NCBI GenBank assembly: GCA_022495995.1
Contig: JAFEMH010001242.1
Span: 258,001-322,000 of the forward strand
Length of the DNA: 64,000 nucleotides
Reading direction: 5' to 3'
Origin: Adenophora triphylla var. japonica
Taxonomy: Eukaryota; Streptophyta; Magnoliopsida; Asterales; Campanulaceae
Shown here: positions 11,641-22,500 of the stretch, one piece after another
Position numbering within the stretch: position 1 is the first letter of the stretch
Layout: every line of letters starts with the position of its first letter
Notes under the pieces: generated by a model
Database searches by the model: none
What the model saw: only the letters and a program-made list of their open reading frames with translations
Told to the model about the DNA's origin: nothing
Translations under genes and position numbers: made by a program

Positions 11641-12020
11641 CATGTAGAGAAGATGAAGAGCTTAGAAACCCGGGATTTGGGGCCAGCAGTCCGACTGCTC
11701 AACAAACAGTTGAGTTGCATCGCGAGATAGACAAAATTGTCTAAAATATCTTTAATAATCCCTTTTAAATGTAAACCAATTTAATAAATCCTTTTAAATG
11801 TAAACCAACAAGATTGAAATAAATGGCCGAGATTGAGCATGCAATCTGACCTCCGAAGTCCGAAGCCCTAGATACACCTCAACATACCATAAAGGAAAAA
11901 AAATATGATATCAAAACGAAGGTGAATCAAAACAAAAAATAAATAGTATTCATTTTTTTTTTGACTGATGAAGTACTTTTTTGCAAGAAAAAAGGGAACT
12001 GATGCTTGCGCTAGATCATA

Positions 12021-12254
12021 CTACCCTCCGTCCCATTACAATCCGCACAGTTTAATTTTTTTATGCAGTTTGATCATACTACGAGAAATTGATATATTAT
12101 AATTAAATTTTAAAACTTTTAATTGTTAGTGTTGTTAGTAATAAATCAATAACAACTTTTAAAATTTCATCAAAATGTTCTAATTTCTCGTTATTGTATG
12201 ATCAAACTTCATAAAAAAAATCAAACTGTGCGGGTTGTAATGGGACGGAGGGAG
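12021..12254. mobile_element. Stowaway MITE with long inverted repeats
   Basis: The termini CTACCCTCCGTCCCATTACA and its complement at the right extend as an inverted repeat over much of the 234 bp. TA dinucleotides flank it (12019-12020 and 12255-12256), as expected for Tc1/mariner insertion. It lies about 70 bp beyond the 3' end of the glycine-rich gene. Confidence 0.88.
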
Positions 12255-12326
12255 TATTTTCTTTCAATCTCCTTTGAGTCCTCTCTCAAGCAAGGAGTGC
12301 GTAAAAAAATTATGGCCGCCGGATAA

Positions 12327-12767
12327 TCAAGTTTTCACATTAACATGAGAGCGGGCGAATGAACTTGCTTTAACATATCCACCACCATATCCACTTCCAT
12401 ACCCGCCACCATATCCACTACCACCGCCATATCCATAACCACCGCCACCTCCATAACCACCACCACCTCCATAACCGCCACCACCACCATACCCCCTTCC
12501 ATACCCACTACCTCCACCATATCCGCCACCTCCACCAAATCCGATGCCACCAGAGCCAGAACCAATAATTCCACCACCAATACCTCCTATCCCACCAATG
12601 ATTCCACCACCAATCCCGCCCGAAATGCCACCGCCTATCCCACCATATCCTACTCCGCCTATACCAATACCAAATGCCTTCCTTGCAATTATTCTACAAT
12701 CGGCTAATTTAATAGCTGCAGTAGCAAGAATCATCATAACAAGAATTAATAGGTGTCTTGTTGCCAT
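12327..12767 (-). CDS. Secreted glycine-rich protein 1 (Gly/Tyr type)
   Basis: Intronless 146-aa frame, ATG at 12767. Residues 1-24 form a classical signal peptide (hydrophobic LLILVMMILATAAIKLA core). A short basic stretch RIIARK follows, then an almost pure glycine-rich domain: first GGI/GIGG repeats, then GGGGYGGG and GSGYGGGY repeats, and a short polar tail (VKASSFARSHVNVKT). Secretion plus Gly-Tyr repeats fits structural cell-wall glycine-rich proteins, where tyrosines can cross-link; this role is inferred. A TATA-like TTTATATGG lies about 80 bp upstream of the start on the minus strand. A paralogue lies 1.1 kb upstream in the same orientation at 13856-14239. The opposite-strand proline-rich frame is a shadow. 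Confidence 0.88.
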   Translation of the reverse strand: MATRHLLILVMMILATAAIKLADCRIIARKAFGIGIGGVGYGGIGGGISGGIGGGIIGGIGGIGGGIIGSGSGGIGFGGGGGYGGGSGYGRGYGGGGGYGGGGGYGGGGGYGYGGGSGYGGGYGSGYGGGYVKASSFARSHVNVKT

Positions 12768-13069
12768 TCTTAATTTGTTATTATCACTAATCTCGAATGC
12801 CTATTATTTTTTTCAGAACTTTAAAAGGAGTGGCTTCGTTTAATTCCATATAAATAAAGTAGAGAATTAATTGCGCAGTTCTAAGATGTTGTATTAAAAT
12901 TTAGGAGTTACGCATGTAGTTATTTGAATGAATGTGAGTTACAATTAATTAATATTTTGTTCAAGGCATTTGCTTTACTCTCTTTTTTTAAATTTTAAAA
13001 TATGTGTCGTCTTTCGAAAAAATAATAATTAATTTATAAATAAGTAAAATACAATTATTATGTGAAAAA

Positions 13070-13466
13070 ATGATTTTTTTTCTCAAATAATTACATTTTA
13101 AAAATATAAATCTCAAAATAACTCGCATTTGAAATTATTTTCCAAAATGACCAACTTTTTAAAACTCGCTAGTTCAACATTAGGGTTAATCTCATTAGTT
13201 TAGTGTAGGTTTATAACCGATTGAAATCACTACATGGTGTAGCGATTTATGTTACTTATAATTATCAATTAAATGTCAATGAGATTAACCCTAATTTAAC
13301 TAAACTTGCTACATGGTGTAGCAAGTTTCAACGGTAACATGTTGAACTCGCTACACCATGTAGCGAGTTCTACAAAGTTGGTCATTTTGAAAAATAGTTT
13401 TAAATGTGAGTTATTTTGGAATTTATATTTTTAAAATGAAATTATTTTGAGAAAAAAATCTTGAAA
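13070..13466. mobile_element. Foldback MITE-like element
   Basis: About 95 bp at the left (from TTTTTTTCTCAAATAATTACA, first 20 bases) returns in inverted form at the right up to 13466, including AAATGACCAACTTT versus AAGTTGGTCATTTT. The core holds several copies of a palindromic CTACA(T/C)(G/C)(G/A)TGTAG motif near 13230, 13310 and 13355. The family is not recognised and a target duplication was not resolved. Confidence 0.65.
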
Positions 13467-13616
13467 AAAGGGGTAGTATTTAAAAAAAAACAAATTAAAT
13501 TGATTTTTTTTTCTCATGTTTCTTGCCATTCAAACGTAGCACAAAGGTAAACATAAGAAAAATAGTTATCACTAAGATAATTTAATTAGAACCATTAATA
13601 GTACTACAAATTCATA

Positions 13617-13737
<121 letters not shown>

Positions 13738-13855
13738 TGAGGTACTACACCATTTATTCTTTACTTATCAAGATACAAAGATGGTGACAATCATTTCTCC
13801 TTGGTTTCTATTTTTGGGTTCATTTTTTTAGGTTACAACTAGTACTTGAAACATT

Positions 13856-14239
13856 TCATTTGCCACCACTGCCACTGCCTCTACCGTGGCCTTCACCCGA
13901 CCCGGATCCCTTTCCTGATCCGGACCCGGCCCTTGATCCAGCTGAAGACCCAGCATATGAACCCGCCTCAGAGCCTGCTCCAGACCCAGAATTTGAGTTG
14001 GAACCTGAAGAAGAAGACGAGCTTGACCCGGAGTGAGAACTGGATCCGGAACCTGAACCGGACCCAGCACCAGCTCCAGAACCGCTGCCACTACCACCTA
14101 GTCCAAGACCCGCACCAGCTCCAACACCAACTCCTACACCACCTAGATCAATGCCTAAATCCTTCCTGGCAACCCTACTTTCGGACTTGATAGCGGAAAT
14201 GGCAATAAGCAAAGCGAAAAATACTAGTGAGCATTTCAT
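13856..14239 (-). CDS. Secreted glycine/serine-rich protein 2
   Basis: 127 aa. I choose the ATG at 14239 (MKCSLVFFALLIAISAIKS) rather than an in-frame ATG at 14359, because it opens a clean signal peptide and a TATA-like TATAAATAA sits at 14286-14294 on the minus strand, inside the longer frame. After the signal, RVARKDLGIDLGGVG parallels RIIARKAFGIGIGGVG of the neighbour. The mature part is then GAGAG, GSGSG, a serine run and GSGSG again, ending GRGSGSGGK. The shared N-terminus and orientation indicate a tandem pair whose repeat domains diverged (Gly-Tyr versus Gly-Ser). Probably extracellular; function not demonstrated. Confidence 0.82.
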   Translation of the reverse strand: MKCSLVFFALLIAISAIKSESRVARKDLGIDLGGVGVGVGAGAGLGLGGSGSGSGAGAGSGSGSGSSSHSGSSSSSSSGSNSNSGSGAGSEAGSYAGSSAGSRAGSGSGKGSGSGEGHGRGSGSGGK

Positions 14240-14282
14240 TTTTTCCAAAGTTGTGTTGATGATAGGGTTTGCATGGGGATTT

Positions 14283-14297
14283 AGGTTATTTATAGGT
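14283..14297 (-). promoter_or_regulatory. TATA box of the Gly/Ser-rich protein gene
   Basis: CTATAAATAAC on the minus strand, centred about 50 bp upstream of the chosen ATG at 14239. It implies a very short leader and supports the internal start. Confidence 0.5.
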
Positions 14298-14620
14298 GGT
14301 GATTGTAAGGATTTAGTGGCATGGGTTGACTTGTGGATAATGGAAGAATGAAGTGTCATCTGAACACAATAATGTCAATACACAAAATCTACTTCCATTA
14401 TTCTTGGTGGATAATGGAAAATTGTACACTTGTACTACCAATTGTAATGTTGGAGCTGAGCACTAACAAATGGTATGATCAATACTTAGTGCATAGAACA
14501 TAAAAGTAATTCATGGTTATCAAGTTTTGGAGTCGTGTCATTTCCCTGAAAATTTATGAACTTGCATTACTATGCCATACGCTGGAGAAGTTGTAAAATG
14601 GTTCTCGAGCTAGTGATATG

Positions 14621-15613
14621 ATGAACATGCGGGCAGCCCGGCCCGGCCCGCCAGAGCCAAGCCCGCGGTCTTGCGGATCAAGCCCAGCCCGCCCCGTTTA
14701 CCCGTCTGGCCTGGTTGGCGGGTTTGGGCAGGCTTACGCTTTCTTTTTTATTTTTTTTTTGAAATGGGGTTGGGGGGATTTCAACCCTGGTGGGATGGAA
14801 TAATTGACAGCTACTTACCACTTAGACACAAAGTTATTGGTGTTATTTATCCAAATGTTAAATATAAAGTATAAAACTCACTCTAACTAATAAAGTGCAA
14901 TGAGGCATGTAGGAGTCAAACCCTCACCATTTCCTACAAAAGGCAACAACTTATCCACTCAACCACGGACTCCCATGTATTTAGAATTAGAATGTTTAAT
15001 ATCTATTTTAAAAAAAAAACAGAAATTTTCCATTTGAGCGGTCTTGGGCCAAGCCCGGCCCGGTCCGCCCGTTTACCCGTCTAGCCTGGTTGGCGGGTTT
15101 GGGCAGGCTTTCGCTTTTTTTTTTTTTTTTGTTAAACAAAAGATAAAATGGGGTTGGGGGGATTTAAACCCTAGTGGGATGGAATAATTGACAGCTACTT
15201 ACCACTTAGACACAAGGTTATTGGTGTTATTTATCCAAATGTTAAATATAAATTATAAAACTCACTCTAACTAATAAAGTGCAATGAGGCATGTAGGAGT
15301 CAAACCCTCACCATTAAAAGGCAACAACTTATCCACTCAACCACTGACTCCCATGTATTTAGAATCAGAATGTTTAATATCTATTTTAAAAAAAATCAGA
15401 AATTTTCCATTTGAGCGGTCTTGGCGGTGGCGGGCTGGACAGGCCCAATAAGCCCGCGGGCTTGGCCCGGCCCGTGGCCTATTTTCTAAATCCGGCCTGT
15501 CTTCTATATACGTGCTGGGCTTGGCGGTTTGAGTGACGGGTGGCGGGTTAGCGGGCGGCGAACGGTGGGCTTGGCGGACGGCCCACGGATTCGGGCCCGA
15601 AGTGTTCATCTTC
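14621..15613. mobile_element. GC-rich MITE-like element with internal duplication
   Basis: About 1 kb rich in GGCCCGG/GCCCGCC motifs towards both ends. A 9-bp direct repeat AGTGATATG flanks it (14612-14620 and 15614-15622). ATGAACATGCGGGC near the left end opposes GATGAACACTTCGGGC read inward from the right. A 9-bp duplication would suit a Mutator-type element, but the terminal repeats are imperfect. Inside are two ~370-bp direct repeats (about 14681-15050 and 15051-15420), each with the GGGGTTGGGGGGATTT and GCAATGAGGCATGTAGGAGT segments. Confidence 0.55.
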
Positions 15614-15650
15614 AGTGATATGTGACTGTATAACAATTAAAATGTTGGCC

Positions 15651-15691
15651 TTTTCACGCATTTCGAGGAGAACCAGCTAGCTTTGGGTTTC
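15651..15691 (-). rRNA. Possible 23S rRNA scrap (antisense)
   Basis: The stretch TTTCGAGGAGAACCAGCTAG matches, as far as I recall, the complement of a conserved bacterial/organelle 23S segment. Similarity fades after about 40 bp. It is too short to be a gene and could be chance. Confidence 0.3.
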
Positions 15692-15919
15692 ATGATCAGT
15701 GGCTACCCTATTCTGTACCCAGTTATATCGTACACGATTATCGAACACAGTTCCCTAAGAAAGGAATCGAAAATCAACTACGTTCGACAGGTCGCCTAAG
15801 ACACGAGTGAGGTGAGCCATAAAGGCTCATTCAAGCTACATTATACGGACAAGTGGCTCTACGGTTTATAAGTGCAATCTTCTTTGGACCACCCACTCCC
15901 GCCAATAAGGGTCATCAAT

Positions 15920-16375
15920 CTGAAAAATGAAAATGTTTTTCGAAAAATGATATAAATATGTTTTCGGCTGTTTGACAAGAAAAATATTTTACGAAAAATA
16001 TTTTCATGTATTTAATAAATTAAAGAAAAATATTTTTCGATAAAAACACAATTTGAGATAAGTTGAAATAGATAGGTGGGGTGGTAGGGTAGGAGGTGGG
16101 GATTAGTAGGGGTGAGGTGGGTGGGTGGGTGTGGGGTGGTGTAGGGTAGGATAGGCTGCTGGGGGAAATGTAAAGGGTAAGATGGTAGGCTAGGATGTGA
16201 TAGAGGGGGGAGGGGGGATTTGTAAAGAATAATTTTAATATAAATATTTTTTTATGAGGGGATAGGGTAGGGGTAATTGATGTGGGATGAGTAACGTGAG
16301 GGTGTATGGAAAGTTAGGGGTGTGTGCGTTTGAGGGTGTTATCATTTTTCGGAAAATGTTTTACTTAGCAAAAAT
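15920..16375. repeat. Repeat with AAAATGTTTTTCG ends and a G-rich core
   Basis: The left end has AAAATGTTTTTCGAAAAATG and the right end has the complementary ATTTTTCGGAAAATGTTTTA, suggesting a degenerate inverted-repeat element. The core at about 16075-16220 has many runs of three or more G on the plus strand (GGTGGGTGGGTGGGTGTGGGG), which could form G-quadruplexes. Confidence 0.5.
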
Positions 16376-16522
16376 CCGTAAGTCATTTTGAACATAATTG
16401 AATAGACTTTCAGCATAATCTCCATAATTACAACACAAGCCAACCGACTCAATAGACAAAATTTGGCGCCACGACAGTTTGGTGGTCCAGTTTATAAGCT
16501 CAACATGTACAAGAAACAATCA

Positions 16523-19500
16523 TTATATAGATTGTGAATTCTTTCCATACTGAGTGAGCTCCTGAGAATCGGATCCCTTCTTGACACTAGATTTTGAACT
16601 CCACCGTGGTCTCAGCTGCAATACAACAAATTGGCATGAGCAGTGCGTACATACATATGAGGCACACTCCCTATGTTTCTCAGAAAAAAAAAAAAAGTCA
16701 TATTATAGAAGTCGTCTTTCTACATGACTAGGTAGTAAAATCAGACTAATCAGTGGCAAAGCCACCCGTTCGTGTGTGCGTGTGTTGGGGTGGTGTTGGT
16801 TGTGGTGGTGGTGGTGGTGGTGGTGGTATATGCCCTTTCTGATTTCGGGTAAAGGGAATAAAACGAACAGCATACCATCTCTATATACTTCAACTGCTTC
16901 TGGACTTGATCTGTATCCAACTCCTGAAACAGAAAAATAACAAAAACGAGTAAATATCACACTATGAAAGAGATTCATTAAAAAGTAAGCACAAACAACA
17001 AGACAGTGCATTTGCTGAATGCATATGGTTCGCATTACATTGTTCTTGCACTTTTTTGACAAGGCGACACCCCAAGATAAGTGAATGAAATGAAAGATGA
17101 GGTGAATTATATTATACTCCCTCCGTCCCATAAAGATAATCCCACTCTGTTTGAGATATAGCTTTCATTGAACTTTGATCAATAAAATTAGAGTTGGTCT
17201 TAAAAAAAAACGCATTTTTTTCTAAGCTTAGGAAAAACGTGTTTTACACTGGTACTTAATAGCACTAACACTGACACATTTTTTACACTGGCACTTTTAT
17301 ACACTGGCACTTAATATACATGCACTGACACTTTTATACACTAGCACTTTGTTACACCAACACTGACACTTTTTACACAGACACTTAATATACATGCACT
17401 GGCACTTTGTTACACTAACACTGACACTTAATATACATGCACTGACACTTTTTTACACTGGCACTTTGTTATACTAACACTGACACTTTTTTTACACTGG
17501 CACTTTGTTAAACTAACACTGGCACTTCGTTACACTAACAAAACACGTTTTTTTTTAAGCTTAGGAAAAACGCGTTTTTTTGTGAGATTTTGGCATAAAA
17601 TTATGTTAATTTACTTATCTTGATGAAATTCTAAAACTTGTTATGAATACAACATATATAGTACTACCAGTAACAATTTTTAGATTTTCATCAAGATAAA
17701 TAAATTAACATATAATTATTGGTCAGTTCAAGCAATGTTATCTAAAAAAGTGGGACTATCTTTTATGGGACGGAGGGAGTACATGGTTTTAGTATGTGAT
17801 ACTAGAAGGCACAAATTGACGACCAACTGCTCAAAAGATGAGAGACACTGATCCCAATGAATTACAATGTCGGAGCTGACATGATCATGTTGTATGAATT
17901 GAGGAAAACGACAAGACTGATGAGTGTCCACACCGACACATAGTGTCAATCACAGACCTTTCAAAACACAAAACAAACGAATACATGGCCATCTATAAAA
18001 CTTCTAATCATCTAACAGAACCTAGATAATATGAGTACTTCAAAACGCACCATTAGTTACTGCAATACTATCTTCTCTAAATATTTTCTAATTTGACACA
18101 TACTCCCTCCGTCCCAAACCTACGTGCACATTTTGCCATTTTGGGCGTCCCAAACCTACGTGCACATTTCCTAAAATGGCAAAGAATCTTTACTATTCCC
18201 TCTACTCATTCTCTTTCCTATTTACTTTTATACTCACAACACCAATCAACTTTACTATTCCCTCCACTCATTCTCTCTCCTATTTCACTTTTACACTCGC
18301 AACACTTTCTCCATTACCCACTTTCCTTAATCTACGCGCAAAACACCAAATGTGCACGTAGGTTTGGGACAGAGGGAGTATAACTTTAACCATGATTATA
18401 AATTAGTTGATCTTCCATGCAGTGGCGAAGTCAGGATTTAGTGATCAAAGAGGCCAATAGAGAAATTATCAGATAGATAGTATTAAGGTAAAAATATTTT
18501 ATCAAAACCAAAACTGCAAGCTCAATAGAAAATTTGAATTTCAAAGTCATGTAGAGTGTGACAATACAAAATAGAGCAAGCATTTAATAAAAACAACATT
18601 TCACAAAATATTGCAATTCAACATATAAGAGTAGGACGACATTCTTTCATGTCACAAAATTCATCAATGAAACTATCTTTTTGTAGTGAACTAAAATAGC
18701 AAGACAATTTTTTTCATTTCTGTGAGACTAAAATTTATTTATCGGTCATTTTTGTAGTGACAAGAAAGCAAAACTTTTTCTCCAAAGAACGCTAAAAATA
18801 CCCCCCCCCCCCGGTGGTGTTAAACATAGAAAATCTTTACAATAAGTGTACTTTTACATAATTTTCAATAGGGAAAGAACATTAGCCGAGAGCTCATAGA
18901 AAGCAATGATTTTTATCCATATCCAAAGGTCTTTCTTGAACCCATATATTGAGTGTCAACACACGAGAACACGCATTTCCAACAAGTGTAATTTTACATA
19001 ATTTTCTGTCCCCCCCCCCAAATCATAGATCATATGCTTTTTAAGGTAACTGCAAAAAATAACCCCTGAATCTCAATGCTGATTCGCTCATTATAATCTC
19101 CCAAGGAGTAATGCGAGTTTCTGAAAAAACAGTCAACTAACACTTTTAAGTTGCAAGGAAAGAACATTAGCAAAGAGCTCTTGTGGACTAATGAATTCAA
19201 AGTAAAGCCTTTCTCCAAATTTAGATCAGAATCTAATCCCCCAAATGCACCGATAATAAGCACAGCTCATGAAAAAATTAATAAAAACACCTGCTGTAGT
19301 GCAACGAGGTAGTATATGAATTCAATGAGTGGTAATCTGCACAAACAATGTATTTAAATTTTCTTTTGGATACTGGAGAAGGTGCAAGGAGATGTTTGTT
19401 TGTTCAAAAAGTCAAAGTTGCATATTGATTGCCACTGCTGGATCACAAGAACTTTCTCAGGGGGTAAACTTTTCTCAAACGCAAAGTGTGTCAGTAGTAC

Positions 19501-22500
19501 ACCCCTTTCATTGTGCTAGGTTAAAGACTGGGTTAGGAATACTTTCCGCAAGATATTTAAGTGAACAGCTAGACCCAGAGAAACAATGCCACTTGACAAC
19601 ACCAAGCTAATAATTTTTCATATCAAGAAAGACGCTGCATGTTACTAGAAATGGAAATATTTCCCTAAAACCTAGAGATGCATACTAAAGCTACCGATGT
19701 TTCAACAGCTGGAACCACACAATATTTCATTTCTCAGATTCGTATGTTTTAAGACAAGGAACGGAGTATGTACTTGTATTATGTAAGGTATACACAACAA
19801 TCTATCAGGAATAGCACAAACCTCCAGAAGGAAATTGTAAAAGTGATAAAGATAAAAGAATACCGAACCATGCAATTTTAAATCATAAACTCATATTGTG
19901 GTGTCAGCAAAGATAACTTCCTAAATAAAAAAGTTTTACCTGCGGGACAGCACAATCGGAATGTGTTGGATCCCAGTGGAGAGAGGAGAAACACTCCCAA
20001 TCATCTGTTTGAACTTCAAAAAGAGGAGCCCTGGTAAATGAAAGAACATTGACAAAATAAGCACCTTGAGCAGAATGCTACTAATCTTTGATACACATGC
20101 AGGCAGGAGGTCAAATAAAGTGTAAAATTTCACTTTAGCAGGTAGTCTGCCTAGAGCACTGCTAACTTTCCAAATATTTCTTGCATTACACACCACGTCA
20201 CAGATTAATCGTCAAGATCAAAAGTGATATTCAGAAGAATTAGCATGGATACACAAGTCTATGTTGCTTTCTTTGTTTGGAATTCTTGTGATCAAGAATT
20301 CATGCACATAATTAGAGAGTTTGTAATTTGTAATCCTCCATATTAATAATAGTTGTTCTCCCTCTGCCCGTGGACGTAGTCAAGTTGGTGAACCACGTAA
20401 ATACTTGTGTTCGTGTGTGTGTATGTTGTGATTGCCATATTCTCTACTGCATGTTTCCAACAACAACAATTTCGGACCAGTCACAAAGTACTAACCGAGT
20501 ATCTTTTAGTTTCAACTTCCCTTCTCAAGAGATCATTATAAATATCCATCAATAATATAACTGGCAATAATCATAAATTATGATTATCTTCAATAATTTT
20601 GGACCATATTTAGAGAATGAACTTTTATCGGCAGACATTATATGAAGCATTCTACCTTCCACTAAATAGACAGAGTATCTATAAAACTGAGTCTACAAAA
20701 TCGTACAGCTCACCTGCGCCATTTTCCACAAATGGTTCCATCAACACCTTCTCCAACACCATACACGACCTGTTGACATTGAAGCCAATTCCCGATAGAG
20801 CTGACTCTAGAAGGCTTGTTGAAATCCCAGCCCTAGAATTATTATGCATATCAACTTTTAATTCATAGAACTTCAGTACCAGCTGAAATAAAACAATAAT
20901 GTAGAACAGAAGCCTTACTCGAGAGCGACCATATTCCAAAGGATTCAATTCAACAGCAACACCAATATAATCATCCTCGCTGCAAGAAAAGCAAGATAGA
21001 AAGGACACGTAAAATTAAGTGGGCAAAGACAAGAGATACAAGACAATTATGCTGCATAAATTAAGAGAAGATACTGAAGCAAATTCTTCTATGATACTGC
21101 GCCAAAACGTTAAACATAGCAACAGAAGCAGCTAAACATGATTTTAAGCACGCATATTAATTTCTTCACACACCTCTGTTGTACTATACCTGGAAAGGCC
21201 TAAAAAGGTAAAAAGTACCCCAACATTTATGTAGGTCTCATTCATGGCTCTACGGTTTAAGGTGTATTCAAGTTACTATTCTACTCACCCACCCACCCAC
21301 CCATCATTTTTTTTTTTTGCAATGAGACGACTTAAGAGAAAAAATTAATTACAGACAATACCGGCTACTGGTTCAACACAACCTAGTCTCTAAGTACTGT
21401 GTTGTCTTCTAGTTTGACTCTAATCAACACGTGATTAACAGAAACTGCTGTTATGCATGAGAAAAAGATTAGAAAAAGGGAGAGACGTCACTAGTTATGA
21501 AGTTCACACCTTAGATATAAAAAGTCCCATGTAAGGTGCAACTGGTACATCAGTATGAAAGTGCTTCATACAGTTTTCTCCATAGAAAGATCATCTCTCA
21601 ATCCACATAACTCAAACCCTTTTTAGTTGTTGTCCTACATGTTAGTATTGGGATCACCTACCTTTATTAAGATTCTTGATACTTGTATAATCATACTCTC
21701 TACATGGAGTTAGTGACCGAACCATCCACCACCCAGGCAAAATGGTACAGATTAAAAGATCAATCCTTTGAGGAACTCCTGCAGTAAATGGAACATATTT
21801 ATCTCACATTGAAGTAGATCCCATAGTATATATCAATTAGAGCATCTACATATCTCCTTAAACTCTTTCCTTTCTAAAACACCTACCAAATTAGCTCTTG
21901 CGGACTTGGTCATACCCTTCTCTAATCAGCAAAAACCACACGTAAATCCCATTTTTTCGGTCTCCTGAATCTTTCCAGCAAACTTCTCAATAGGCAGATA
22001 GCTTCCATCGTTACTTTTGGAAGCATGAACCTAAATTAATTCTTGGAAACCACTTTCCCACATCTTATCTATTCTCAACGACTCTCATCAAAAGCAATAA
22101 CGTTGGGATTATTAATTTTTACCTGTATATTTGTTCAAAGATGGATGTCTCCCTTGGATTGGTTTTTCTTCTTTATCAATACAACAACAAAGCATTAGTC
22201 CCAAAATGTTTTGGGCTCCGCTAACGCATGGACTCGTCAATGAAGAGGTGAAAAAACAATGAAAGTTTGGAGAGATGGTTAAAAAAAATTATAAAAGTGG
22301 AAGCTAAATTTTTTTTAATCAGATAAGAGAATTATATTAAAATTGTAAATTAGTTACAAGAGGAGATGGACAAGCTATGTTGCACGGATACGGATACGCG
22401 GATACGGCATTTTTGAAAAATATAGGATACGGGTACGGGGGGTTAATATGTAAATATTAAAAGTACAGGGACCAACATGTAAATTTAAAAAAATATAAGG

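Noticed and set aside
12544..12843. Proline-rich open frame on the plus strand
   Set aside because: It is the complement of the glycine codons of the secreted protein gene on the minus strand, which has a signal peptide and a start context.
16703..17131. 142-residue frame with a His run on the minus strand
   Set aside because: It merges intron sequence, the (GGT)n microsatellite and exon 5 of the PHD-finger gene. Only 16876-16923 is coding.
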